DNA from: Armillaria gallica
Taxonomy: Eukaryota > Basidiomycota > Agaricomycetes > Agaricales > Physalacriaceae
Assembly: GCA_037576215.1 (NCBI GenBank)
Contig: JBANDB010000005.1
Coordinates: 2,542,001-2,606,000 of the forward strand
Direction of reading: 5' to 3'
DNA length: 64,000 nucleotides
The position numbers were made by a program, and so were the translations under genes. Under the pieces are notes generated by a model, which made no database searches, was not told where the DNA came from, and saw nothing but the letters and a program-made list of their open reading frames with translations. Of the stretch, positions 1-10,629 are shown piece by piece. Every line of letters begins with the position of its first letter. Position 1 is the stretch's first letter.

Positions 1-1361
1 CCGACTCCCCACCAAAACAAAGGAACCCCAGACAATGGGATTACTGGGGCCTCTTCATTAGTAGGATCATAGCAGGGAGTGGCCCCGACATGGAAGGAAT
101 AGATGTGGGACAATCAGGCGGACCCTCTGAACCAACAGAACAACAATGCCTCACCCAGCTGGAGGCACAGATGGTACAGATGCACGATGAGAATGTCAGA
201 CTCAGGGAGGAGCTGACAACAGTAAAGAAGGACAAGGGAAGGGCACTCAATAGAGGGCGACAACCATGACCAGGACCATGATGAGACATGTTCTCAGTCC
301 CATGACCACTAGGGTATACTGGGCCTCCGCCACAAGGGCCTATGGGTATCTGGAATGCCGATGACCCATCACTACTAGCAAGGATCAAACCCATCCTGAT
401 GCGACCACTGGCCCTCTTCAACGGCAACCATGACAATATCGAACATTTCCTCAGCAATTGCCTCACCTATTTCGAGGTGTTCAGAGGATATTACTAGAAT
501 GTCCCATCCCTGATGGTAGTCTTCGCCACCTCACACCTGGAAGGGGACACCCAAGACTGGTGGGTCCACCTCTGCGATGACTACTGGTATGTCCCACTCG
601 AACCAGAATATGATGCCACCGAAGACAAAATCAGGGACTATGACACTGGACCCTGCTACCGCTACCCGGCTTGGGATGACTTTACAGAAATCTTCCATGA
701 ACAATTCCGTGATCCCGCCATTGAACTCGTTCATGAAAAATGGATGGGAGAGCTCAAGATGGGGAGCGATCCTGCTCACATCTATTTCTGAAAGCTCAAA
801 TGGGAAGCCAAGCTGGCCAATTGACTGTCTGACAAGTCTGACCGAGGCATGCTCATACGAGCTGTACACAAAGGAATCCTGCCTGGGTACACCTCCATCA
901 TCACCAATATTGGCTTTGGGGTGCCCCAAACCTATCCAGACTGGAAGCGCCGAATCCTCCAGATGTACGATGAACACCAGAAACAATGCGTGTTCAATCA
1001 GACCCAAGGCCTCAAACACTGTTAGGACAAGTGACCACCCGGAAACCAGAAGCAGCTTACTGCCACCAGTAGCACCAAGAACACTACAGGTGGCATGACA
1101 AGTTTCTTGGGAGGCAAAGGTGGTACTCAGGACAGGAGCTGGGACTCGGGAGGATGTTGGATGACGCTGACAGGAGCAGACATGAAGATGCAGGTGGACC
1201 GAGCCAAGTACATGAAGGAGGGCTTGTGCTTCATATGTGGGGGAAAGAGGCACATAGGAAAGAATTGCCCGATGAAGATGATGAAGAAGAAGGTACATGT
1301 ATTGGAGGTGGCCAAAGTGCCACTCTCTGCAGACACAAGGATCGAGGAGGTAAAAGAGTAG
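1..1361 (+). pseudogene. gag: Gag of chromovirus A (5'-truncated, decayed)
   Basis: Structural polyprotein that would package the element RNA into cytoplasmic particles. Visible parts in order: a charged coiled-coil stretch (about 140-270, with LEAQMVQMHDENVRLREEL), a capsid segment (about 420-800, with ATSHLEGDTQDWW, the hydrophobic-DWW signature of retrotransposon Gag), and a CCHC zinc knuckle (CFICGGKRHIGKNC, spacing C-2-C-4-H-4-C, about 1230-1270). In-frame TGA/TAG codons interrupt it upstream of and within the capsid. It ends at a TAG directly after EVKE. The same TAG stands at the homologous place in copies B and C, so I take it as the genuine gag stop rather than damage. Pol overlaps in the -1 frame. 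Confidence 0.88.
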
Positions 1362-1807
1362 GTTATCCGGGTCCTGATTCACCCACGATGACCAAAGAAT
1401 TCACTGGTGTGCATTCCTTTCCTGCTGGACAGTCAGTTACTCCTTTATTACATACAGACATTTTTACTACCATGCATTTGGCTATACCCCAGTCTCCACA
1501 TGTGGGACTGGTTTCTATTTACACGACTTCAGAACGAACAGACAATATATGGCCTACACGCCAAAATTTATCAACTTCTACTATGTGCCCAGTTACAGAA
1601 TCAGCAAACCGATATGACATCCTTTGGGACACAACTAACGATTTCCTAGATGACTCTTCCCCACAACGGGGGATAGCTGCGGGCCCCCATATGCATGCTG
1701 AAGTGGGGGAAACCTCAGCAACACAACCGGCTAAGCAGCAGGCAAGTAACTCATCATGAGCAAAAGCACCCACCAGAATGTCTCCCACCACAGAGACACC
1801 CATCATC

Positions 1808-1811
1808 ATGG
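1808..1811. repeat. Target-site duplication ATGG, left copy (right copy 3134-3137)
   Basis: ATGG flanks the solo LTR directly on both sides. The uninterrupted homologous sequence in copy C contains this position once. A 4-bp duplication fits integrase-mediated LTR-element insertion. Confidence 0.8.
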
Positions 1812-3133
1812 TGATGAGCCTTCAGGCTCTGTGCGCTCTGAAATCGTGGACACCACTTACAATTTATCGCCTATCTCCCTTACGCGGCCTTTCACTAAAC
1901 CAAACGTTGCAAGTCCAGCACAGGTCGAATCATATTAAATCTCCCACTCCACGCGAACTTTCACTCCGATATCTATGAGTCATTGTGCCTCCAGGCACAT
2001 TGATTGCCAATCCTTCTGCAGTAAATTAGACATGCGTCATTATTCTAGGCCTTTGCACGTGGACAAAGCCATACGGTCATGCGGTTTAACTATGCGAAGG
2101 CTATGCATAGCTACGGATTCTCAAGAGGCCATATGGATACGCTTTTACAGCTTAGAAATATAGTAGAGATTAGTGAGCCATTAACTGCGGCTGAGTAAGT
2201 AGTAAGTAAATTAGTAAACCTTCTGTAGCTTTATTAGGCTATGCGAACTTTTTAATAAGCATGCACAGTAGAGTAGCATACGGTATATTTGCACTACGAT
2301 TACAAATAGTTCGCTACGCTCACAAATCATGTACTGCGGTTATTAAGCCAAGGTAAAAGTTCACTTACTTAGCAAGTACAACTCTGTAGTATAAAAACCG
2401 ATGGACTGTAGATAGAGGAAGACAGTTCTCATAGAGGATACACACACCACACATACCACCCAATACACGCGAATTAAAGTTAATATCTCTACGTTCTTAA
2501 GAGATATAACACTTTGCGAAGTTTCTCCAAACTCGCTAGCTACCAAGTGTTAAATAACTTGATTCACATCCTCTCGTCCAAAACACAAGCAAGGATATCA
2601 TATAAAGACTACCTTGTTTGTCATCCTCCTGTCATAAATTCACATACCTGAAGACTTCAAAGGGTAATCCATAGCTAGGGTTCCGAACTTTAGTCTCTAA
2701 CACCAACAGCATACTGTTCCTATAAGTTAGGAACGATACTAATTCGAGTTTCTCTAGATAAGCCAGCTCCATCTCTGCGTTTCTCTAAAGAAAGCACGTG
2801 AGCTTAGGAAAATATCTTCTACCGGAACCGTAGCCAGGATTCCGACACCACATAGTTCGCGCCGCATCTAGGTCGCCCCCGCTCAGCATACACCCACGTT
2901 TACGCACCTTTTCCCTTCCAGGAAAGTTTGCGTACATACCTTGAGCCTCTGAACAGCCTTCAGAGAATCATAACAAAGTGTAGCAAGATGTCGCTACACC
3001 ACCAGGAAGCTACAGTCATCGCACAGAGGTGCAAGACTAGACTCGCTAGAACCTGCCTTCAGATTCTGTGCTTGGCTACACTCGCCGTTACAGGTCTTGT
3101 GTTTTCTGCCCGCAGGAGTCTCTAGGTTCATCA
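1812..3133 (+). mobile_element. Solo LTR, TGATGAGCC family, inserted in chromovirus A
   Basis: Begins TGATGAGCC and ends GGTTCATCA, near-perfect inverted 9-bp ends of the TG..CA type. Copies B and C are continuous across this site, which shows that 1322 bp were inserted and that ATGG was duplicated (1808-1811 and 3134-3137). A TATA-like AGTATAAAAAC lies near 2389. No coding capacity. Two longer relatives (20729-22385, 28949-30718) and a fragment at the right window edge belong to the same family. The parent element with its internal region is not in the window. Confidence 0.85.
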
Positions 3134-6100
3134 ATGGCGATGTGTGAGTTGAGGCCTCTGAGCCACAAAAGTGCTCAACCGGATGGGGCAGGGCAAGAGC
3201 TTGTTGTGAGCCCTGACAAGCCCTCATGCATGACCGCGAGAGTGCCTTCCACGATGAAAGGGGATGCAGCAACTGTAGGCAAAGACGTTGCATGAACCAA
3301 GGGCAAGGATGCATGTGGGAGAGGTCACTCCTGAAGCACCATTGGACAACCAATGGCCACGACTGAGTGAGAAGGTCCAACGCTGGGGAAGAGCCCCCAG
3401 GGCATGACCGCCCGTTGTGATGAAGGGCACCCTGGAACGCTGAAAGCAATGAGGGACCCTGTGGGCCCGGAGGTAACCAATGGAGGCAACTCCAACTTGA
3501 GTGACCCTTCACTATCTGAAGGAGTGCGAGCCCAGTCCATTGCCCCTCTGCAAGGTGACACCTCTGGGATACGCACCTCCCATTCCACTGCAAAGGATCA
3601 GGATGACAAGAGAATTGAAGGACCAAGAACTGTTGGATGCGCAACAGCCCCAACTGACACTGACAGAAGCAATGGAACTGCTAGTGCCCAGGCAGAGAAA
3701 AGGGGGCTGAAGGTAAGTATGATCGAAGTACCCGATGAGGAGGATGACACCTCCTTCTGGCAATGGTTAGCTGCAGGAAGTCCGACGATTTCCCCAAAGC
3801 CTCGCATTACGACACTACCAACTCCACCTGAATCACTGACACGAACCACAAAGTCACTCCTTAATGAGGGAGTTGAGGTGACCTCACCAACGGTAGCTAG
3901 GCCCACAAAGCTTAGTGCAAAGGTTCAGGAGGTCCCTTACCGATGGATGAAACCATTTGAGGTGGACTGGATGCTCTGCGCTGTCCACGAAGCACAAAAC
4001 GACTGTGCTGCATGCACTGCCCTTTGTGTATGGATGCACAAGGACCAACTTGGAGAACTCAGCGACGAGTTCCTCCACCAGCTCAGAACCAACAATGAAG
4101 AACTCGCATGAGAATGCCTTTACAAGGTCCGCAAACCAATCTGCTACATTCGACGACACAAAGGTAGCGCAAATGACTTCATGCTGGACATACAACTGAA
4201 CCCCTGTACTGGGACACAGACCCTGTCAACCAAAGCCTTGATAGACAGTGGGTGCATGGGGAGTGCCATCAATCGTGCTTTTGTAAAAAAACACTGACTT
4301 GAAACTCAAAAGATCACGGTTCCTATTCTGGTATATAATGTGGACAGAACCTGAAACCAAGGAGGCAATATCACCAACATCGTCAAACTCAAGATGACCC
4401 ATGGAGATCACAGCGAACGCATTGATCTCACTGTCACTGACCTAGGAGGAAAGGATGTATACCTCGGGCATGACTGGCTCAAGTGCCACAACCCGAGCAT
4501 CAACTGGAAGACCAGCAGCATCATCTTCGGATGCTGCAATTGCATCAAGAATCATTTCCATTTACCCAACACAGACCCTGACGACAGATGGGATGAACTC
4601 GAGGAGGGCGACACCATCCTTGCAGTCCGAATGGAAGAGGAACTGATCATTCATGCCATGCACCACACCAACGACTTGGCAGTGAAAGCAAATGCTGACA
4701 AACCCCAGAAGACCTTCAAAGAGCTGGTTCCTGAACACTACCACTCTTTCCGCAACCTGTTCTCCAAGGAGAACTTCGACAAACTTCCCAAATGAAAGCC
4801 ATGGGACCATGCTATCGAGCTCGTCCAGAATGCGAAATCGACCCTAGACTGCAAGGTCTACCCTTTGAACTGGAATGAATAAGAACGGCTCGACAAATTC
4901 CTCAACGAGAACCTGGAGTCTGGACACATTCGACCCTCCAAATCTCCTTTGCCATCACCCTTCTTCTTCATCAAAAAGAAGGATGGCACACTTCAACCAG
5001 TACAGGATTACTGAAAGCTCAATGAGATGACCATCAAGAATCACTATCCACTTCCACTCATTTCAGAACTCATTGACAAGCTTCACAGTGCCAAATACTT
5101 CACAAAACTTGACGTCCATTGGGGATACAACAATGTCCAAATCAAGGAGGGTGACGAGGAAAAAGCTGCTTTCTGCATAAACTGAGGACTGTTTGAACTG
5201 ACAGTCATGTTCTTTGGGCTTACCAACTCGCCCGCAACCTTCCAGTGGATGATGAACAACATCTTCAAGGACCTGATTGCCGAAAGCAAGGTCACGATCT
5301 ATCTGAACGACATCCTGATCTTTTCGAAGGATCTGAATGAACATTGACAGATCGTAAAGCGTGTCCTCCAATGCCTTCGTGAGAACAAGCTCTTCCTCAA
5401 AGCAGAAAAGTGTGAATTTGAGGTTCTCGAGACTGAGTACCTTGGAGTGATCATCAGTCAAGACTCGATCCACATGGATCCAGTCAAGATTGCAGGAATT
5501 GCCAAATGGCCGACACTGACAAAGAAGTGCGAATTGCAGTCGTTCCTCAGCTTCACGAACTTCTACCGAAAATTCATCAAGAACTACTCCAAGGTTGTTT
5601 GACCCTTGATGCAGCTCACTGGGAACACTGAGTGGGTATAGAAAGGAGTGCAACAGATGGTGTTCAAAGAACTGAAACAATGAATGGCTGAGGACGTCAT
5701 CCTCGCCATCCTGAACGACGATGACCCATTCCGAGTAGAGGCTGACACCAGCAAAGGAGTGGTCAGCGCAGTGCTTAGTCAGCAGCAGAACAGAGTTTGG
5801 CACCCAGTGGCCTTCATGTCGAAGTCACTCAGCACCATGGAAAGGAACTACGAAATCTACAACAAAGAACTGCTTGCAATAATGCTCACACTCTCCAAAT
5901 GGCGACACTACCTTATGGGTGCCACCAAGGACATAGAAATCTGGACAGACCACCAGAACCTCCAGTATTTCCATCTACTGCAGAAACTGAATTGATGACA
6001 AGCACGCTGGGTCATTGAGCTCGCTGAATACCACTTTATACTCCGACACAAGCCTGGCTCCCTCAATAAGAAAGCCGACTTGCTCTCCTGACATGACAAC

Positions 6101-7890
6101 CATGACCAGGGCAAGGATGACAATGAAGACATCATCATCCTTCAACCCGCTCACTTCCGTGCCCTCATTATGCCAACAACCACTGAAGTGCACCAGCAAA
6201 TCAAAGAAGTGACCCAACAAGAAGACCTCTGGGACACAGGCATTGCCATGTCCCTCAGCCATGAACAAGGGATCTCTCAACAGGGAGGACTCCTTCATTA
6301 CGACGGATGTATCTACATTCCCAGGAAGCATGCCCTCCAAGGTGAAATCATTTCCCAGTTCCATGACCACGTCACAGCTGGACACCTGGGGATTGAAAAA
6401 ATGAAGGAATTGGTCCTCTGAGAATACTGGTGGCCCAAGATGAAGAAGGACATTGAGGCATATGTCAAAGGATGTGAGACATGTCAACGAATGAAGTCAA
6501 GCATGCAAGCCAAGGCAGCACCACTCTACCCAAATGAAATACCTGTCAGCCCATGGACACACATCTTGGTTGACATGATCACTGGACTCCCCAAGTCAGG
6601 AGGAAACAACGCGATCATCATGATCGTCAATCAGTTCTCTAAGGCAATCATTCCTGTTGCCTGCAGCACCAAACTTTCAGCTGAAGGATGGGCCCAAATT
6701 CTTCATGACCACGTATATGCATGACATGGAATGCCCCAAGTTGTCAGCTCGGATCGGAGACCTCAATTTGTCTCCAAATTCATGAAAGAACTCTACTGGA
6801 TGCTTGACATCACACCCAATGCATCCATGGCCTTCCATCCACAGACTGACGGACAGACTGAGCACATGAATCAGGAGATCGAGAAGTACCTCCACATCTT
6901 CATCAATCATCGACAGACTGACTGGAGTGACTGGCTGCCTCTTGCAGAATTCACCCACAACAACCGAATCCATAGCACAACGGGCAAGAGCCCCTTCGTT
7001 GTACTCTACAGACGCCACCCTCAAGTACTCCCTGACTCCTCATGATCCTCACCATTCACAAACCCAGCAGCCGCTGACTTCATGCAAAAGATGATGCAAG
7101 TCCACAAGGAAACCCAGACAGCCCTCAAAGAAGCTGCCAGGAAAATGAAGACACAATACAACAAGAACAAGCATGCATCCTGCAATTACAAAATTGGAGA
7201 CTGTGTGTGGCTCAATGCCACAAATCTCCATCTTCCATGACCAAAGAAGAAGCTTGATGACAAACAAGTTGGACCGTTCAAAATCCTCGAGAAGGCTGGA
7301 GCTTCCACCTACAAACTCAAGCTGCTGCCCCACTGGAAAATTCACCCACATTTCAACAAAAAGCTCCTGACCCCATACACACCACCAGCATTCCCTAATC
7401 AGGAATCACTGCCTCCGCCACCACCCAACCTTGTTGACAACAAAAAAGTATTCGAAATTGAAGAAGTCCTTGACTCCTGCCCACGACAAGTATGTGGCCG
7501 ATGAGGACAGAAGCCTAGAACAGTCACGGACTACTTCATCAAATGGAAGGGCTGGACATGGGAGCATAACTCCTGGGTCAGGGATGAAGAAATGGGAAAC
7601 ATGCAAGAAGCAATCGCAGAATATGAGGAATGGATCCACAATGCACACCATGTAGATTCCACCAAAATCATAACTCCTGATGAAAACAAGCGCATCACCA
7701 TGATCATAGACTTCAAGTATGAAAACAGCACCTGTTTCTACCTTGCACAATGACTCGACGGCAAACAGAAATGGGTAAAAGATCCAGACCCCAAGCAATG
7801 GCGCTACCTAATTGAGGAATACTGGGCTAGCGCACACAGCAATTTGGAGAATGATGAGCCTTAATGGCAGTCGGGATGCCTGCATTAATG

Positions 7891-7899
7891 AGGGGGTAA
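7891..7899 (+). other. Polypurine tract of chromovirus A
   Basis: AGGGGGTAA directly precedes the 3' LTR. Its complement (TTACCCCCT) stands next to the 3' LTR of copy C and the same G-run precedes the 3' LTR of copy D. It would prime plus-strand DNA synthesis. Confidence 0.75.
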
Positions 7900-8275
7900 T
7901 GTTATGATTTATTCACTTTTTCACTTATCTTATCTTATCTCGGCACCTCGGCATACATGCGGTTACCAGCGCTTATCTGAACAACTTCAGCATGACTGCT
8001 GCGATGCATAGTTATGAGCAGACTTCTTGACAGTTATCATATGACATGGACTTATTATTAGAAACAAACAAACAGTATATAAGTAGCATAGCTCACAGCC
8101 ATGTACCCTAGCTTTGAGCTAAGTTTATACACCCTGAACTTTACTCTTCTCACATGCTGAGAGTCTAAGCATTATACCGCCTCACTGTAGCAGTCTACAC
8201 AGCAACCTGTGTGATTGTCCGAATGTGAGACAGCCTATGGCCGCTTGATTGTTATTCCTGAGTCCGTCCCTAACA
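7900..8275 (+). repeat. 3' LTR of chromovirus A
   Basis: 376 bp from TGTTATGATT to GTCCCTAACA. It contains a GATAAG cluster on the minus strand (7924-7940), a TATA box (TATATAAG, 8076-8083) and, about 32 nt downstream of the TATA box, CTAGCTTTGAGCTAA (8108-8122). That last stretch is complementary to the primer-binding site kept in sister copies. Homologous LTRs: 17506-17892, 25944-26330, 52045-52423 and, more distantly, 18460-18838 and 63249-63599. Confidence 0.92.
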
Positions 8276-10023
8276 GAAGCAGAGAGGTTGCCTCTGCCAG
8301 CAGTTCACAAGTGGAATAAGAGGAAGAGGGAGAACAACAGGAAGGTGGAGGACAATGATGAGAGAGCACAACTTGAGGATGAGCAAAACATTCAAGACAC
8401 TGGCACTCAATCCGCCAGTAGTTCTGTGGCGTCTTCAGTGATCCTGAGTATGACTCTCTCACCTGAAGAAACTGTCAAGTATGCTTTAATTTACGTCTGT
8501 CATGGTGGGATAGTACTGATTGTTTTGTATAAAGTACTGGACAACATTACATCTGTTGTGTATCCCTGGATAGAGATGCTTGGGAAATTGCTGATGGTGA
8601 ATGTGACACTGCTGATAGCAAGGCCTCATCTGGGCCAAGGGGGGCAAATTGATGGCATATCGTAAGTTTTGACACTGTTGACAACCTAAATCAACTACTT
8701 ACGTTTTGGGATTAGATTAAACTATGGCTGGAATAGAGATCCAAGGCCAAAAGACTGGTCAGAAGCAGGGGGTGGGAAAGCACATCAGATGGCAGTGGAT
8801 ATGTTTGTGGCCTTTGCAAAGACATGTTACAGTGAGTAAAGTTATTATGTGCTGGAGGGATACCTGACTTACTGATGTCATAGCTCTGGAGGAAATGCAG
8901 GCATGGGCGTTACCATGGGATAAAGCTGACAAAGACACTCTGGTAGATGCAATATCCGAGGATGCCGTGGGTCATGAGGAATTTGACAGTGGGGAGCGAG
9001 AGGAAGTCATGCCTGACATGGGAAGTAAAAAGAAGGGGAAGAAAGGAGTGAAAAAGGAGAGGGAGCAAGCAAAAGGAGATGGACCCCACCCAGCCAAGCG
9101 ACCAAAGACAAAGGCCTTGGCAGATGTCACAAATGTAGACCCAAAAAAACTGACAGCGTCTCCCAAGTGCATGCCATCCAGACTTTCTCCAGTGCCTACA
9201 TCAACTGCTGGTGACCTCTCTGTTGCTGTGGGGTTGGTACCAGAGATTGATCCTGCTCTTCAACAGCAAACAGCCCACTTTGCCTTGCTGCTGGGAGCTT
9301 CTGTGATGCTGCCACGTCATTTATATGATATACTGTCCATTGGGGGGCCTAACAATTGTTCGGCTAAGGGTGTTGAAGATGGAGGAATGCCAGAATCCGT
9401 AGAGGATGGTGCAGGTAAGGAGAGCGAGGAGATAGGTGCCAACAAGCCCCCCAATATGGATCTCTCATGCACACCTCTAATGGGTGTGCCATTGTCTCCT
9501 GAGCCATCATCCCCCCTCTTCCCTTTGACTAAGGCTGATATGAAAATGCTCGAAAGGGATTTGTGGCCACCTTGGTTCAAGGATTTGATGGAGTACCTGG
9601 AGCACTACTATCTCAGACTGCATTGGAAGGATGTGTTAGGGTGTTGGACCGTTTGGGAGGGGCGAAGAGGTTTCCTGGATCACAAGGGAGCAAAGGGAGC
9701 AAAGCACATGTTGCAGCCAGCAGGGCATCCAGCAGAGGTAGCTGTGTGGATCAAGAACTACCAGAGAATGAAGACTGAAATTTCAGCATACAATTTGGAA
9801 AGGTTCTCAAGCGATTGGTGGCTATGGTGGAAAAGTATCCAGCCAACGTGGCGTAGTGTCACAGCATTAAATGGACCTCTGGGAATTGAGCACAGAATGC
9901 CCATCATCAGGGGTGATTGGGAGGTGTTGAGAAAGTGAGGACAGAACGGTTTTGTCTCTGCACTGGCCTGTTTGGTGTGGTGGGAGGAAGCTGTACTGGT
10001 TCATAGTGATGATGTGGAGCTGA
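8276..10023 (+). pseudogene. KDZ cargo gene X, 3' exons (copy 1), unknown function
   Basis: Not recognised functionally. Exons are joined by introns 8662-8715 (GTAAGT..TTAG) and 8832-8883 (GTGAGT..ATAG); the reading frame is preserved across the second. The last exon encodes an acidic start (MQAWALPWDKADKD), a basic nuclear-signal-like stretch (KKKGKKGVKKEREQAK), then a tryptophan-rich C-terminal region with DLWPPWFKDLMEYLEHY, FSSDWWLWWKSIQPTWR and IIRGDWEVLRK. A TGA (9936-9938) cuts it, but recognisable sequence (GQNGFVSALACLVWWEE) continues in frame for some 80 nt. From memory, proteins with this WW/QPxWR pattern are repeated in Agaricomycete genomes. The upstream exons are seen only in copy 2. 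Confidence 0.6.
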
Positions 10024-10629
10024 GATGAGAATGGGAGTGTGTGGTGGAAGAATGTCATCATGTATTATTCAATTTGTTGGTGGAAGCTTCGACCTCAGGG
10101 CTCTGAAGGGTAATACTCATGTCTATTCTTGTAGTCTATTTACAGGATGTATGTAATGATACAAGAATATTCCGAGAGAATGAGTATGGGCTTGACAGTA
10201 GCTGACTTCAGTACGAGAAAATAAAGTGTCCTGGACAAAAAAACAAATGGAAAACATATTAGTGGTTGGTGGTAGTGCTGGCACTTGATACACGAAACGT
10301 GTGCTGGCAAAAAGGCACGTGCATAGTTGGTTAATGGATAAACATTGATTATGCTTGCAAGAACATTTGGGGCCCAAGCCACACAGCCATGGGTGGTGAC
10401 AGGTCGCCCTGAGGTATGGCCATCAAAATCCTGGATAAATAGCAGCATCCTGTAAAACATGGGTGCAGTGGCCCTGAAATCCATGATTTGGGCAAAATTG
10501 GGTGCTGAATAATCAAATTTTGAGCTGCACACACTTCTAAACTGAGCCTGTGGATATTATCCATGAGCTAGGCTAACCACTTCATGGATATATCCCTGTA
10601 CTGTAGGGCTGTTTCTACATCTATGCCTG
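8276..10629 (-). mobile_element. KDZ-1: partial copy of the KDZ DNA transposon, interrupted by chromovirus A
   Basis: Nearly base-for-base identical, in inverse orientation, to 26370-28725, the left arm of KDZ-2. Its right end (TCTACATCTATGCCTG) is the reverse complement of the KDZ-2 left terminus with one transition, and just beyond it chromovirus B integrase sequence resumes. The other half lies beyond element A, outside the window. The few differences from KDZ-2 that I see include homopolymer lengths (6 versus 5 G near 8640, 6 versus 5 C near 9510). Confidence 0.85.

Larger units (their letters stand above)
1154..7864 (+). pseudogene. pol: Pol of chromovirus A: linker, PR, RT, RNase H, IN, chromodomain
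   Basis: Polyprotein for cDNA synthesis and integration. Its reading frame opens inside gag in the -1 frame and resumes after the inserted solo LTR. In order: linker with MIEVPDEEDD (about 3720), aspartic protease with IDSGCMGSAIN (about 4240), RT (about 4800-5620), RNase H (about 5680-6060), integrase with HHCC finger (about 6360-6490), D in VDMITGLPK, D in SSDRRPQF and E in QTE, then a chromodomain (YFIKWKGW about 7530; flanking EEVLDS). The RT active site reads YLND (5300-5311) instead of YxDD, so the polymerase is dead even ignoring the stops. Many TGA codons sit where relatives have Arg, for example DY*KLNEM and YA*HGMPQ. It ends with TAA after ENDEP. Confidence 0.92.
1..8275 (+). mobile_element. 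Chromovirus A (Ty3/gypsy LTR retrotransposon), 5' end outside the window
   Basis: The order gag (coiled coil, capsid, zinc knuckle), protease, reverse transcriptase, RNase H, integrase, chromodomain and 3' LTR is that of a chromovirus. The window opens inside gag, so the 5' LTR is missing. A solo LTR interrupts the gag-pol linker. At its right end the LTR stops in TAACA and abuts internal sequence of a KDZ transposon, so A inserted into that transposon. Numerous in-frame TGA codons make it non-functional. Confidence 0.93.

Noticed and set aside
8460..8665. Hydrophobic stretch that looks like a membrane protein in the KDZ arm
   Set aside because: The frame runs across a likely intron and conflicts with the exon reading (DRDAWEIADGE) that splices correctly to the next exon.
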